Shown here in pieces: positions 1 to 10,832 of a DNA stretch of 64,000 nt. Below the pieces are notes generated by a model, which saw only the letters and a list, made by a program, of their open reading frames with translations, was not told where the DNA came from and searched no databases. A program made the translations under genes and the position numbers. The DNA lies in the NCBI GenBank assembly GCA_008638375.1, contig CM018032.1, positions 57,355,382 to 57,419,381 of the forward strand. Reading direction: 5' to 3'. The first letter of the stretch is position 1; each line of letters opens with the position of its first letter. Source of the stretch: Nyssa sinensis (taxonomy: Eukaryota; Streptophyta; Magnoliopsida; Cornales; Nyssaceae).

Positions 1-424
1 CCAATATTTTCGAAGGTGTCATTGGATAAGTGGGAGCATTAATTGTGACCCTCTCTCTTTCTCTAAAATAATTCTAACCCCAGTTTGGTACAAAATTGAC
101 ATGTTCTATCGTTGTTTAATACTAAATTTATCAAATTTGTTTGGAAGTTCACTGGATTCTTGTGTTCCGTATGCATCTATTTATTCATGCTTTTGTTGCT
201 TACAATTGCTATTCACGACATTATGCAAAGCTTCTGTGTGTGTGTGTCTGTCTCTGTATCTGTCTGTGTGCACATGTTTAAATAGATGCAGGTTTTCTGT
301 ATCTGTGGCTTTCGTCCACAATTTAGTTTAATTTTTGTAAACTTTCATGTAATAAGATGTTATGATGATAGAGTTGACTTTAGGGGCCCATAAATGATTA
401 ATACCCTCTTTAATTTATTTGCAG
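1..424. other. noncoding lead-in, probably intron of the first gene
   Basis: No coding stretch is convincing here. There is a short TG/TC-rich microsatellite around 236-262. The segment ends in a T-rich tract and TTTGCAG, a good 3' splice site for the exon that follows, so at least the right part is probably intron. The remaining exons of that gene would lie left of the window. Confidence 0.4.
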
Positions 425-590
425 ATTGCATATGGTTTTCTCTTCTCCAAGGCATTTAATGGTTGCTGGAGGATGTATCATTGTGATGGAGATTGTGTAC
501 AAAATGGACTTCTCGCTACCAGGCTTTCTTATTTGCTCCACAATTTTGGGCTTTGGTATGAACCAGAACTCGTCTTCAAACTTTCAATGA
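425..590 (+). CDS. terminal exon of an unrecognised small membrane protein (partial)
   Basis: An exon starting right after TTTGCAG and read in the frame of the ATG at 432 gives about 54 residues and stops with TGA at 588-590. The peptide contains SSPRHLMVAGGCIIVMEIVY followed by KMDFSLPGFLICSTILGFG. That is two hydrophobic stretches split by a short polar KMD turn, like one or two membrane segments at a protein C terminus. A competing 67-residue frame starting at 419 has poorer composition and would read through the splice site. I do not recognise the family with certainty and infer no function. The 5' exons are outside the window. It could also be a pseudogene fragment. Confidence 0.45.
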
Positions 591-1811
591 CTAATATTGC
601 AAAAATGTTGGGCATTTATTAAAATAAAAATGTATGTGATTTATTCTTTTCTAGTTAGATGAACAATTAAACCTCGTAACTCAAGCTTGTAGCTTTGGTC
701 TTTCTCTTTTTTTTTTTTTTTTTGGTGACACCTTTCAGTTGAACTGGCTCTATCAGACTATAATTGTCCTCCATCTTTTTGACTTCGAACTTGGGTTTGT
801 AGGACCTTGCCTATATTGCCATTGCCTTAAAATGGGAATGGTGATTTTGTGGATACTAAGTTGATGTGGTTATAAAAAAATGCTTTCGTTTTTTTTTTTC
901 AGTTGTTAAAACAATGGCACTTATCTTAGTATGTTATTATTGTAATATACAATGTGTAGTTTGCTTCATGAACTCTCATTTACTTCTTCCTGCTGGTAAT
1001 GATATCAGTTCCTAGGGTGAAATCTTGTCTTTAGGTTGCATCAAGGACAAGAGTTGCTTGTCTTTGATATGGGAACAACGTTTTTGACATGGAAATTGAA
1101 GAGAAAAATAAAATAAAATGAAGAGCATAAATTGTAATGCAACAAGGAAAAAAACACATCGACACATGGCTAGATGTCCAACTTGGTAAAATACAGACAT
1201 ACGCACATAAAATAGGTCTGTCCTTGCTACATGCTTATATATACTTCTATAGGTGTGAAATGATGTTCCAACATTTGCTTTCATTTGCTTCGATAATAGA
1301 TCAAAATACAGGCAACGAAGCCACCTTACTTAGATCCCAGGATTGTGTTATTGGATTAGCGAATTCTATGCATAATTACTAATTTCCCTTGACTTCTCAC
1401 AATTGCCCCGTTATCAATTATGGAGTTCTTCAATTGGTTAAACTTCAGGAAAAGGATGATTCTACCTGTTTCAGAAAAGCTAGGTCAGCAACCAATCAGC
1501 TGAAATGTGATTCATTGAATATTTGCCAACTTCATCTTAGCCTTCATTCCTTCAATTAAACCTACATTAGTTCCAGAAATGTGATTCATTAAATAATTAT
1601 TTTGCTGCTACTCTACCTTTTCTAAGACCATCCATTCATGAGTGAAGCATGTGCACCTGTTGAGTTGGGATAAAAACTGTGTGGAAGTCACAAAACTATT
1701 TATTCGAAAATACATGAACAGCAATAATAATGTGAACCTAGTAGAAAAACAATCATGCTTTTAGTAGGTGATTGCTGCAGGCTTTCACTCTCAAATTTTT
1801 AAAGTAACATG
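591..1811. other. AT-rich noncoding region
   Basis: Probable 3' flank of the preceding exon, then AT-rich sequence with poly-T tracts near 708-723 and 891-899. The short ORFs here have no recognisable domains and overlap on both strands. I see no gene. Confidence 0.5.
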
Positions 1812-1824
1812 TTGATTTAATATT

Positions 1825-2004
1825 AGGGGCCATTGCTTGGTGCAATGGTAAAAGCTTTGTCTGCCAAGTGTGAGAACACAATTTCAAATCTGAGCCAGCC
1901 ACTTTGTGTATATAATACCAAAGGCTATGACCCTTTTTATCCAATCCACCTCTTCCAACATCTTGTATTCATAGGGTCTAACACCTGGTAGTGGCCCTTC
2001 TTTG
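1825..2004 (+). mobile_element. tRNA-derived SINE (Au-like), degenerate
   Basis: The segment has a polymerase III box A-like sequence (TTGGTGCAATGGTAAAAG, about 1837-1854). A weak box B-like sequence (CAATTTCAAATCTG) follows 30-40 bp later. The body and the end (GTAGTGGCCCTTCTTTG) resemble the Au SINE family of angiosperms. Imperfect direct repeats flank it: TTGATTTAATATT (1812-1824) and TTGGTTTGATATT (2005-2017), 11 of 13 identical, as expected for an aged target-site duplication. Family assignment is from memory of the consensus. The box A and the flanking repeats are seen directly. Confidence 0.6.
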
Positions 2005-2017
2005 TTGGTTTGATATT

Positions 2018-2860
2018 TTTTCAATATCTGCTAATTTGGATTGAAATGTCTTTGGGTATCTCTATGAAGGTTTTTCTTTTTGGCTGTTAACTGGTGTACA
2101 GATACTTTTAGTCTCGATGGAAATTTTTGCAGATGTATATGATGTGATGATCTTCATGTGCGCTTCTAGATTGTTTCATTTGTTGTTGAACGTCACTTAG
2201 CTTACTGCTAAATCTGAATGAATTTTGTAGGGATATATGAAACAACTTCTTTGGAACGTATAAAGAAAGATTCTTTGCGAAACGCAGATCTATCAAACGG
2301 GATTTTTGGGGACGACGTCCAGATGTCTTCGCTTCCTACTTAAAGTATGTGATTAATTTCTTAAGAAGCTTTCCATACTTGAATGATACCTCTAGTTTGA
2401 TCTTTAATAGCGTATGTCTCTTTGAGATCGTTAACCTTCTCTTGAATTTGGTGCGGTTGTGGAGGCTAAAGAAAGTTTGATATCTATTATCATCAATTAA
2501 TTCAAGTTTAATGAAAAAAAAAATCTTGCTGGATGAGGTCAGCATCTGATATGTTCCCAGTGGAGTCCTACGAAAGAAAAGATTTTACAGTGGAACATTG
2601 GATCTGTGAAAGTTATAAGGATTTCGAAAAGCAGTAGAAAGATATCTAGACACCTCAATGGTGGAAGGAATCTAAAATCACGACAAAATGTGCATGATCA
2701 TGAAGGATTTTACTCATGAACTGGGAAAAGAAAAAGAAACTTTATAGTCAAATAAGAATCTTTTGAAATGACCCTAACAGATAAATAGCCTAATATGAAT
2801 CTAATTCTATCATCTAACAGGGGAAAACTTAATTAACATCAGCTTATGAAATGGATAAAT
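2018..2860. other. noncoding spacer
   Basis: AT-rich sequence between the SINE and the LINE 3' end. The two minus-strand ORFs of 60-70 codons here show no domain and I reject them. Nothing else is visible. Confidence 0.45.
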
Positions 2861-3104
2861 AATTTTTTTCGATAAGTAAATCGTATTAATAGCTGCCCAA
2901 GGGGGGCGCACCCACCATTACTAATGAACCTATACATCTACGGACTCAAAGACCCTAAAAAATCTACAAATGAGCCAGTTAAGTTTATTATTCGTGCATT
3001 AGGGCTAGAATAGACAAAGGAAAGATTAGAAAAGAAAAAAAGAAGAAAGAGAGAAAGAAAGATTAAAGAATGTTTTAATCACTTGTGACCTTACACCTTG
3101 CATA

Positions 3105-3465
3105 TATATTAACATTGAGTGTTGGCTGAGACGTGTTTTCAAATCTACAATATCCGTGGAATCACTTCCAGAGATAATAATATCATCTATATAAACAATG
3201 AGGACGATGGTACACCCGAGGAATGACAAACAAACACGAAGTGATCAGAAGTAGAACGGTAGAAACCATATTCAAGCACGACGATATTGAATCGATCAAA
3301 CCAGGCATGAGGGGACTGCTTCAGACCATATAAAGCCTTCTGTAGCTGACAAACAAGATGTTCACTAATAGTAATAAGTAATAACATAGCTAGGAGGCTA
3401 AGCTATATAAACTTCCTCCTGAAGATCACCACGGAGGAAGTATTCTTGATATCAAGCTGGTATTA
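3105..3465 (-). pseudogene. Copia reverse transcriptase fragment
   Basis: Minus-strand translation in shifting frames gives the DIKNT block, then QLQKALYGLKQSPHAWFDRF and VYIDDIIISGSD. The last includes the catalytic YxDD (YIDD). At least two frameshifts separate the blocks and the RNase H part is absent. It belongs to the deleted Copia element around it. Confidence 0.8.
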
Positions 3466-3469
3466 AGGC

Positions 3470-3955
3470 TAAGAACTACTAACACCAACAGACATAGAAT
3501 CACAAAACTCAATAGTAGTAGCAACTTGGGGTTCCATACTATGCCAAAGCCATCCCATAACCAATTAACCACTGAATCTTCACACATCCAATCTTCATAC
3601 TCTGGTTCAATCCTAGCTGGAGGCTATTTGTCAGATATTTCAACTTGTGTTTCCCACGCAAAAACACTTTCACAGTATGTGCCCGAGCTAGATAATTTAG
3701 ACCATTCAACTTTTTCGATATAATAGACTCGGGCATATAATCATCCTTTACCAAGGATGGTTTATCTTCAGCCATGACACAAATCAAATTAAATAACAAG
3801 TAATCAAGCCACACAAAGACAATTAAATACTCCTCAAAGCTAAAGAACCAGTAATCCCATAGGAAACAACAAATAGCAGCTCTTAAACAACAACAAATAT
3901 TCTCATTTGAACCAAATAAGGTGGTAGCCAAAGGAATCCAGCAGAAGAACAACAC
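3470..3955 (-). pseudogene. Copia gag fragment
   Basis: The segment begins with a leader and MAEDKPSLVKDDYMPESI, then KKLNGLNYL and RAHTVKVFLRGKHKLKY. These match the N-terminal gag-like domain of plant Copia polyproteins (DUF4219/UBN2 type). After about residue 110 the frame shifts. The following WLW-HSMEPQVATTIEFCDS sense continues in another frame to about 3475. No zinc knuckle remains. Confidence 0.75.
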
Positions 3956-5621
3956 TCAAATTGCAGAAAATTGCATTACCGAACTAGATAAGGTGATATA
4001 GCAGCAAGATGAACAAAATCAACCAGAAACATAAGACACTTGATGCTTAGAAGAAAGAGTCGACAATCCAAAAGTTAACACTCAATGCCCAAAGAGCCAG
4101 AGCTAATCACCAGATCCTTTTTGGAAAGGTTAAAACACGACCAAAACTTCATGGGTCTCTCTAACGTAAACCCGAAGGCTTAGTTGCGCCATTCTATGAT
4201 GGATCGAGGTAGCAAACACTTCTCAAAAACTCCCAAAATTCAGACCTAAAAAAAGAGGCAGAAAATATTCGAAAATAGGAAGAAAACAGGTAGATGGCTT
4301 CAAAATTTTTTTTTTTTCAAAAATCACCAGAAGCATCGACAGAGAAGTACATTCTCAACTATGTTCTCCGATAGCCTGAATATGCTGATGTCAGCGGCCC
4401 GCCTGATCTCCTTTAAGACTGGTTGTATTCCCATTGTATTCCGAAGAAGTTATTTACCTAGATCTAGGCTCTGATACCAAGTGAAGTTTAGTTGTTCGTG
4501 AATTAGGGTTAGAAAAGACGAAGGATTGTAGAAAAGAAAAAAAAAAAAAGAAAGAGAGAAAGAAAGATTAAGGAATGCCTAATGGTTTAGGCTCATTAAT
4601 CACTTCTGCCCTTACAACTTGTATAAATATTAACATTGAGTGAAAAGTACCGTAATAACCTGAAGAAAAATAACCAACGAAATATTATTCTAACAGAACC
4701 TACATACATAAGGTAGGTTTTTTGGCCCAAAAAACAAAAGGCATAAAAAGAAATCCTTTAATAAATAAGAGAGGGGGGGGGGGGTTCATTCCCCTCAAAA
4801 ACTTTACTATTACGCTCATGCCACAAACACCACACCAAACAATGAGGAACTATTCTCCATATCCCTTTAATTGCCTTCCTGACTCGAACTCTGCCCCTAC
4901 AAAAGAATACCTCCATTAAACTAGCTGATGCCACGAGAACCCAAACATAATTATAACAAGATACCACCAATCACTAGCCACCATACAATGAATCAAAAGA
5001 TGATCTACAGACTCCATCCTTTCCTTACACATGTGACATCTACTAGCCAATTGAAAGACCTCCTCTAGAGATTAGTGTTCGATCACTAGCTGCTCTATGG
5101 GCCAACAATGTATATCAAGCTTTCAACAATTATTTGCCGTCAAAATAACACCCCATGAGGCCACCCAAGCAAAAAAAGCGACCTTGGAAGGAACTCCAGG
5201 CTGCCAAACCATCCTCTTTGAAAACTGCACACCCTTCCCCCCCACTAGTTCCTTATAGGAAGACTTTACTGTAAAAGAACCATGAAAATCTAATGTCCAC
5301 CTCATAATGTCCTCCCTCCCCTACGCAAAGCAATATCATCAATTGTCCCACCTCCTCCATCTCTCAATCATAGAAATGATGCCAAAAAGAGGAAGTCCAC
5401 ACCACCTCCCTACCATTACTATCAATATAATCAGCTACCATAGCTTCACGAACACAAGCCAACCCGTACAAATGCTGAAATCTTCTTTCAAGGTCTCTCC
5501 CCACACCAAATGTCCTCCCAAAACTGAACTCTAGAACCATACCGCACCCTAAATTTCACTAGCCTTCGCCGCCACCACCCCCTTCCACAAAGTATCATCC
5601 TCCACTCCATATCTCCATAGC

Positions 5622-5740
5622 CTAAGAAGCACAGACATTCGGTCAAAAGGAAGGAAGGAAAGAGGGGGGGGGGGGGGGTAAAAAGGGGAGAGGGGAATTT
5701 GGGGCCACGTCGTCAAAGGGGGAGGTGTCCAGAACCACTC

Positions 5741-5780
<40 letters not shown>

Positions 5781-6105
5781 AGAGAGATCGCAGATTTAGA
5801 GAGAGATTGTATAGAGAGTCTACGACGGAGGACTCGACAAAGGAAGGAGGAGGAGTTAGTGTTGTCATCAAGATTTTTAGGTAGACCATCTCTTTTTTGT
5901 TTTCATTGTCTACAAATTTGATGATTCCCTACTCGATCAATTTTTTCTTTTTCTTTTTATATCTCAGCATGTTGCGAGCGTGTTCCGGTGCGGCCAAAAT
6001 TTTTAAAAATAAAAAAGAAACCAGATACTCAATTTTAACATGTTGGACACGTGTCCGAGCGTATCCGTGACACTCTGGCCTCAAGAATGTGCTTGTACTT
6101 CTTAG
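5622..6105. mobile_element. non-autonomous DNA transposon nested in the LINE
   Basis: A 484-bp insert splits the LINE connector region. Its ends are inverted: CTAAGAAGCACAGACATTC at the left, and CTAAGAAGTACAAGCACATT when the right end is reverse-complemented. TCCATAGC occurs directly on both sides (5614-5621 and 6106-6113; nine bases if the following C is counted). That is an 8-bp (hAT) or 9-bp (Mutator) target-site duplication. Inside are a poly-G run (about 5666-5679), a long GA microsatellite (about 5741-5774) and a palindromic GGACACGTGTCC near 6048. There is no transposase ORF. Confidence 0.75.
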
Positions 6106-7350
6106 TCCATAGCCACTTTCCCAAGTAAGGGTTTATTAAAAAATCCTCAAATCCTTCACACCCGAGCGCCCCTTGCTTGCAAGGAATCTTAACCTTCTCC
6201 CATCTAACTAAATGAATCTTCTTCTCATCCTACATCCCATGCCACAAAAAATTTCTCTGAATCTTTTCCAACCGCTTCTCCACCACTGTTGGGATAGGGT
6301 GCAGGGACACATAATAAGTCGGCAAATTGGCCAACATACTCTTGATCAAAATAACCTTCTCCCTTTCTGACAAATACTTCCTCTTCCACTCCGCAAGCCT
6401 CCTCTAGAACCTGTTTAAAATGGGGTCCCAGATCACAAAAGATCTTGTAGAGGTCCCTAAAGGTAAACCCAAATATGAAGAAGGAAGAGCCCTAACTTTG
6501 CACCTCAATGTGCTTGCCAACTGAGACCCCTCAGTCAACCCCCCCAACATGAATAATCTCACTTTTTCTCAAATTCATCCGCAGACCAAAAGCTGCCTCA
6601 AAACACAAGAGCACACATCCGACAAAAATCAATTGTCTCTCCTTCGCTTCACAGAATAAAATAGTGTCATCTACAAATAAAAGATGAGAAATCTTCATTG
6701 ATCTACCTTCCCCACCCGCTACCTTGACACCTTTCACCAACCCTCCTACTACCCGACTCATCATAATAGTAAATAACTCCATCACAATCACAAACAAAAA
6801 TGGAAACAAAGGACCCCGCTGTCTCAAACCTCTTGAAGATTGAAAGAACCTTGTAGGAGATCCATTCATCAACATCTGCATAGCACCTATGCGACCCGCA
6901 AGACACTATTGGAGAAATTCCAACTGATCTTCTCAATCCTTCACCTCCACTCTCACATCCTCCCGCACTCCACTACTCCCTTTATCCACCAGCACCCCCA
7001 TCTCTGGCCATCCCTTAATTGTTGCTACCTCCTTGTAGGTCGCTCCAGCCGTCGGTTTTAATCTTGGCTGAGATAACCCATTCTTCTAAAGGCCCTAGCC
7101 GCCGACAACCACCTGTCCCTCTCATCCACCACTGGAATATATAGATTATGACGGCTTTCCCCAACCCTAGACTCAATCTTCATGTAGCTCCTGTCAACGT
7201 TTGAACGACGCCAGATCCACAGGCTTATGCCCTTGCCATGGACTTCCCTGGGAAGAGCCACCATCCTTTTGTCCTTTGAAGCTTCCTCCAGCATGCTAAA
7301 TATCCATTCCAACTCCCAACAAGTCAGCCAAGCCCTGTGCACCACATTTG

Positions 7351-7710
7351 ATCCTCGTTCTATGATTTAGAACACCTCTCTGCCTCTTGTTTCGCCATCA
7401 GAAATCTTGTAAGATTTGTTGCTGAACTAAGCTACCGTCATATGGATGCAACTCAGAACACTAATGTGATTCTTTTCCTTTGTTGCTCACACCCATGTGA
7501 AAAATTTATCTTCCAAGCATGAAAGGAAGGCTCTTAGAAGGACTGGAGAAATAATTACTCATTCCTAAAATAAACTAAGGTCTGAAGTTTTTATGATTTT
7601 TTTTTTTGGTGGTGCTTTGTTTGTTTTTTTTTTTTTTGGAAAAGACGGGGAAGAGGGTGGGGTGGGGGGCACATCCTGAAAAGACCTTGGATGAACTGCA
7701 AAAACATTTC
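7351..7710. other. spacer between LINE and SINE
   Basis: No coding potential is apparent. Poly-T tracts lie at about 7600-7608 and 7627-7638, followed by a G-rich run. The true LINE 5' limit may lie slightly inside this segment. Confidence 0.35.
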
Positions 7711-7723
7711 AAGTCTCCATCTT

Positions 7724-7833
7724 TTTTTGGATAGGTAATACACTCACCCATGTCCCAATTGGAACTTGAACCCTGCACCTTTCCCTTTGGGGGTGGCAGG
7801 AGATACCACTCCAGCTAACAGCTGATGGTATAT
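7724..7833 (-). mobile_element. tRNA-derived SINE with perfect 13-bp TSD
   Basis: On the minus strand the element reads box A-like TTAGCTGGAGTGGTATC near its 5' end, a canonical box B GGTTCAAGTTCC near 7766-7777, then a short A-tail (CCAAAAAAAG). The 13-bp sequence AAGTCTCCATCTT lies directly on both sides (7711-7723 and 7834-7846) with no mismatch, which is the mark of a fairly recent LINE-mediated insertion. No protein is encoded. The ORF crossing it is spurious. Confidence 0.8.
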
Positions 7834-8044
7834 AAGTCTCCATCTTGAAAATAAGTTAGACAACATTAGCATATGCACTGTTACCATGGGAGAGCTTTGG
7901 CCTATCTATCACGGAGTGCATTTAGCCTAGAACGAAGGGCTGTTGAAATATTCAAGTGGAGTTGTGTTCCATGTCAACCATCAAACTGCTAAAGTAGCAA
8001 ACTTCAGGAGCTGACCCTCATGGTCCTCTCATGTAATTCTGTTT

Positions 8045-8285
8045 CAAAGAATTTTGATGTTTTTTAGAAGGTTTTTATATGGAAGGGAACTTTGCAGTTG
8101 ATTGGCTGGCCAATCGGCGTCATTCTAGTGCCCCAGGGCTCACTGTTCTGGACGTCCCTGCCATCTAGATTGCAAGCCCTTTTTCAGAATGATATTGACA
8201 GGGTTGCCACCCCAAGGATGGCTCGTGTGTGGTGTTTTGGGCTTGTCAAAATGCAAAAATCCTCCTCTGGTGGCAGACTGTATGT
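8045..8285 (+). pseudogene. RNase H-like (RVT_3) retroelement relic
   Basis: One frame gives YMEGNFAVDWLANRRHSS, matching the end of the RNase H-like domain typical of plant LINEs (EGN..AD.LAN). It then hits stops. The next frame continues with LPSRLQALFQNDIDRVATPR, the usual tail of that protein type. The frameshift and the lack of catalytic residues upstream mark it as a relic, probably of a different LINE copy from the one at 2.9-7.35 kb, since it is on the opposite strand. Confidence 0.5.
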
Positions 8286-8299
8286 TAATAGTAGCCATT

Positions 8300-9643
8300 A
8301 AATGTTAAGAAAGGAGATTCACTCATTAAATCTGATGGAAAATAAAGGGTACCTAGGTAACTTAAATAATACGAACCCTTAATAAATGTTTTGACTTTTA
8401 CTGTCAAGAAGAATTGTACCTTGATCTTCTTCCTTTAGAACTACAAGAGAGGATAGAATCTTAAATGTTCCCTCACTCCACTCTCTCCTAACTAATGAAT
8501 TTGTTTTCTTCAATGAAAGGAAACATTAATTCTAGGGAAATTTTATTTTATGCATGGAGTTAATAATTCTGTTGAGTTGCACCAATCATGTCAGCATGTG
8601 CATACCCTACTTGAAGAATGTACACATCTTTAATCAACTGTGAATTACACAAAGTTGTTGCCTCTATACATAGAAGCAGCAACATGTTCTGTCTTTTTTT
8701 TTTTTTGTTGGGGGGGGGGGGGGGTTGTTAATATTATTCTCTCGTCTTTACTGACTACGCTTTTTTGGTGCAGAAGCATTTTTGGGTTTGTCCATATTGC
8801 AAGCAATCTTATTGGCAGCTAAGCAGCAAATTGTTGGTTTTCTTTAATCCTAGTTGTTATCATAATGGCTGCAAGGAATTTACGTACCTTACTCTACCTG
8901 CCAGGGAAGGCCCAAGCAAATTCTTATTATTGGAATCCAGGATAATTCCCAAGCAGAATACTGAATGTGACCTTGATGTGGCATGAAAATTATATGTAAG
9001 AGATTGGGTTGTGTGACTTGTGAATGTTGATTACATGACATTTTAATTTGCCCAAGTTGTGGTTGACTCCAGTTCTCAAGTAGGGGGTGGAAGATGAATA
9101 CTTGTACAGACCAGTATCACATTTAATTGATTAGTTTCCCTCGTATTACAGTAAGTTTTTAAATTTTTTTGTTCAGATCTTGTTAAATAACCAGTTCTAG
9201 TTCATTTAAACCAATTCTATGCTGAATGAGTGTTATGAGTCTCTTAGTTGTTAACTAGTTCTAGTTCATTTAAAGGCTCTGTTGAAGTTTCAAATGAAAA
9301 AAAACTATGTTTTCTGTTGGTCTTTAATCACTTAATATAATGTAATTATTCTCCCTAAATTAACTGAGGAAAGAGTAATGTTTCTCCCAGTTGATACTTG
9401 CATTGGAGCCATGACATGGGCTAGTGTTTCAAGAGCTGAACGGTCTGATAGTTGGCATTATATAACAGGGATGCACAATTTCACTCAGCTTTGTGATTAG
9501 CTGAAGGAAGAATGAGTAGCGGCTCTCAGAGCCAAGTCAGAAGCAGACTAAAAGAGGGACTGTCATCACTGTGAAACATTATACAATGAAGCCCCCGACG
9601 GGCAAACTATGATCGATTCACCGTTGTCACCAGTTCTGTTTTT

Positions 9644-9686
<43 letters not shown>

Positions 9687-10510
9687 GGTCTTCAGCCAGA
9701 CCTAAAAGAAAACTTTGGATTTAACTGAAGAACTACTAAAAATTATTATTATTTTTTGGAATGTCACAACGTCAAGCCCACAGTTGCCTGTAGTTTCTCG
9801 GCTGATGCTGAGAGTCATGTAGAGGCTTCCTCCATCATATTGAGACTCCGTATAGCCAATGACATGGTTATCAAAATGTATGAGGTGAGAGGCCCAACAA
9901 AGAAGCTTGGTTGAGAGCTGTCCATGTTTGTTATATTTTTGGCAGACAAAGGATTTCGCTTGCATTAGGATTGAGAGTGCTTGGGTCCCTTAGGATATCA
10001 ATTGTTTAAAGTTGGGAAAAATTCTTACATAAATCAGGTCATTCACCTGATTTCATGAATGCTACAAATTATTTTTGACATGTAAGTAAGATGTTATTTT
10101 TATTTTTTTTAAAAATTAAGTAACTTGTTCAAATATTACAATATTATAGGCCAAAAACTATCACTCGTATCAGTGATACTAGTTTAGACAAAGCTCCATG
10201 TAAAAATATTCTTTAATAATGAATCATCACGTGACAATATATTATTTTAATAACAATTTACGATGTGTGATATGATTTATTCAAAAAGGTACAGTAAACT
10301 TGACATAACACTATCGTAAAAGTGCATTGTCATAATGATGTGTCAATCCTAATATTAGAAGGAAGAATGTTAGCGTCAGTCACAAGTTTGAAAACTCGCG
10401 ATATGATTAGCGCATGTATTACATGTATCAATTTTATGCGCAATCACCTAGGGCACATGTAATGCACGACTAATTAGATTCGCGAGTGATGATCCCTCGC
10501 AACTGACGCT
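8300..10510. other. noncoding region upstream of the MurB-like gene
   Basis: About 2.2 kb of AT-rich sequence. It has a poly-T/poly-G run at 8694-8724 and a GA microsatellite at about 9650-9681. The ORFs at 8765-8986 and 9702-9965 have no recognisable domain. The 3' part (10,300-10,520) should hold the MurB-like promoter, but I cannot place a clear TATA box. Confidence 0.4.
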
Positions 10511-10832
10511 AGTGTTTGTCATATATTGAAGGAGCAGGTGGGCAGTGGGCAGTGGGCTGTCCAACTAACCCGACCCATTACTGCCGCCCCTAAACCACCG
10601 CCACCCCAACCCAATTTCCTCCTGTTGCCGTGCAAAGTCAAGCGTGCATACACTGTGTTTGTGCGTGTGTGTGACAGCGTGAGAGAGAGAGAGGGAGAGA
10701 GCACAAAGGTGGATTTTTTTTTTTGTTTCAAATCCCATCTGCAAAATGTTTGGTAAAATAAAGACACCAACAAATTTTCCATCACCGATCTTCTTCCAGT
10801 TTTCTCTTCACATCCTAACCACCATAAACCCC

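Larger units (their letters stand above)
2977..4695 (-). mobile_element. internally deleted Copia LTR element nested in the LINE
   Basis: Two related LTRs bound it. The right (5') LTR is about 4482-4695 and reads TGTTAGAATAATATTTCG on the minus strand. A truncated or diverged left (3') LTR covers about 2977-3125. A primer-binding site, TGGTATCAGAGCC in minus orientation (4467-4479), abuts the 5' LTR and is complementary to initiator tRNA-Met. Inside, gag (about 3955-3470; KKLNGLNYL, RAHTVKVFLRGKHKLKY) joins directly to reverse transcriptase (about 3465-3105; VCQLQKALYGLKQSPHAWF and VLIVYIDDIIISGSD), with frameshifts. Protease, integrase and RNase H are deleted. The flanking 5-mers GAGCC (2972-2976) and GAACC (4696-4700) look like a TSD with one change. 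Removing the element rejoins the LINE 3' part. Confidence 0.8.
2862..7350 (-). mobile_element. degenerate L1-type LINE with nested insertions
   Basis: Read on the minus strand, 5' to 3'. 7345-7058 holds an ORF1-like segment (SLWIWRRSNVDRSYMKIESR). 6881-6531 holds reverse transcriptase with SSRGLRQRGPL and the catalytic LLFVDDTILFC. About 6420-6115 holds the RT-distal connector ([20 protein letters not shown], with a stop after FLWHGM). 5305-5123 holds a zf-RVT-like segment (TVKSSYKELV, WQPGVPSKVAFFAWVASWGV). 4970-4758 holds the C-terminal tail (LVWCLWHERNSKVFEGN). The endonuclease domain is missing between ORF1 and RT. The 3' end (minus TGGGTGCGCCCCCCTTGGGC at about 2890-2915, then a CGAAAAAAATT tail) is at 2862. 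It is broken by many stops and by two later insertions (2977-4695 and 5622-6105), so it is dead. Confidence 0.85.
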
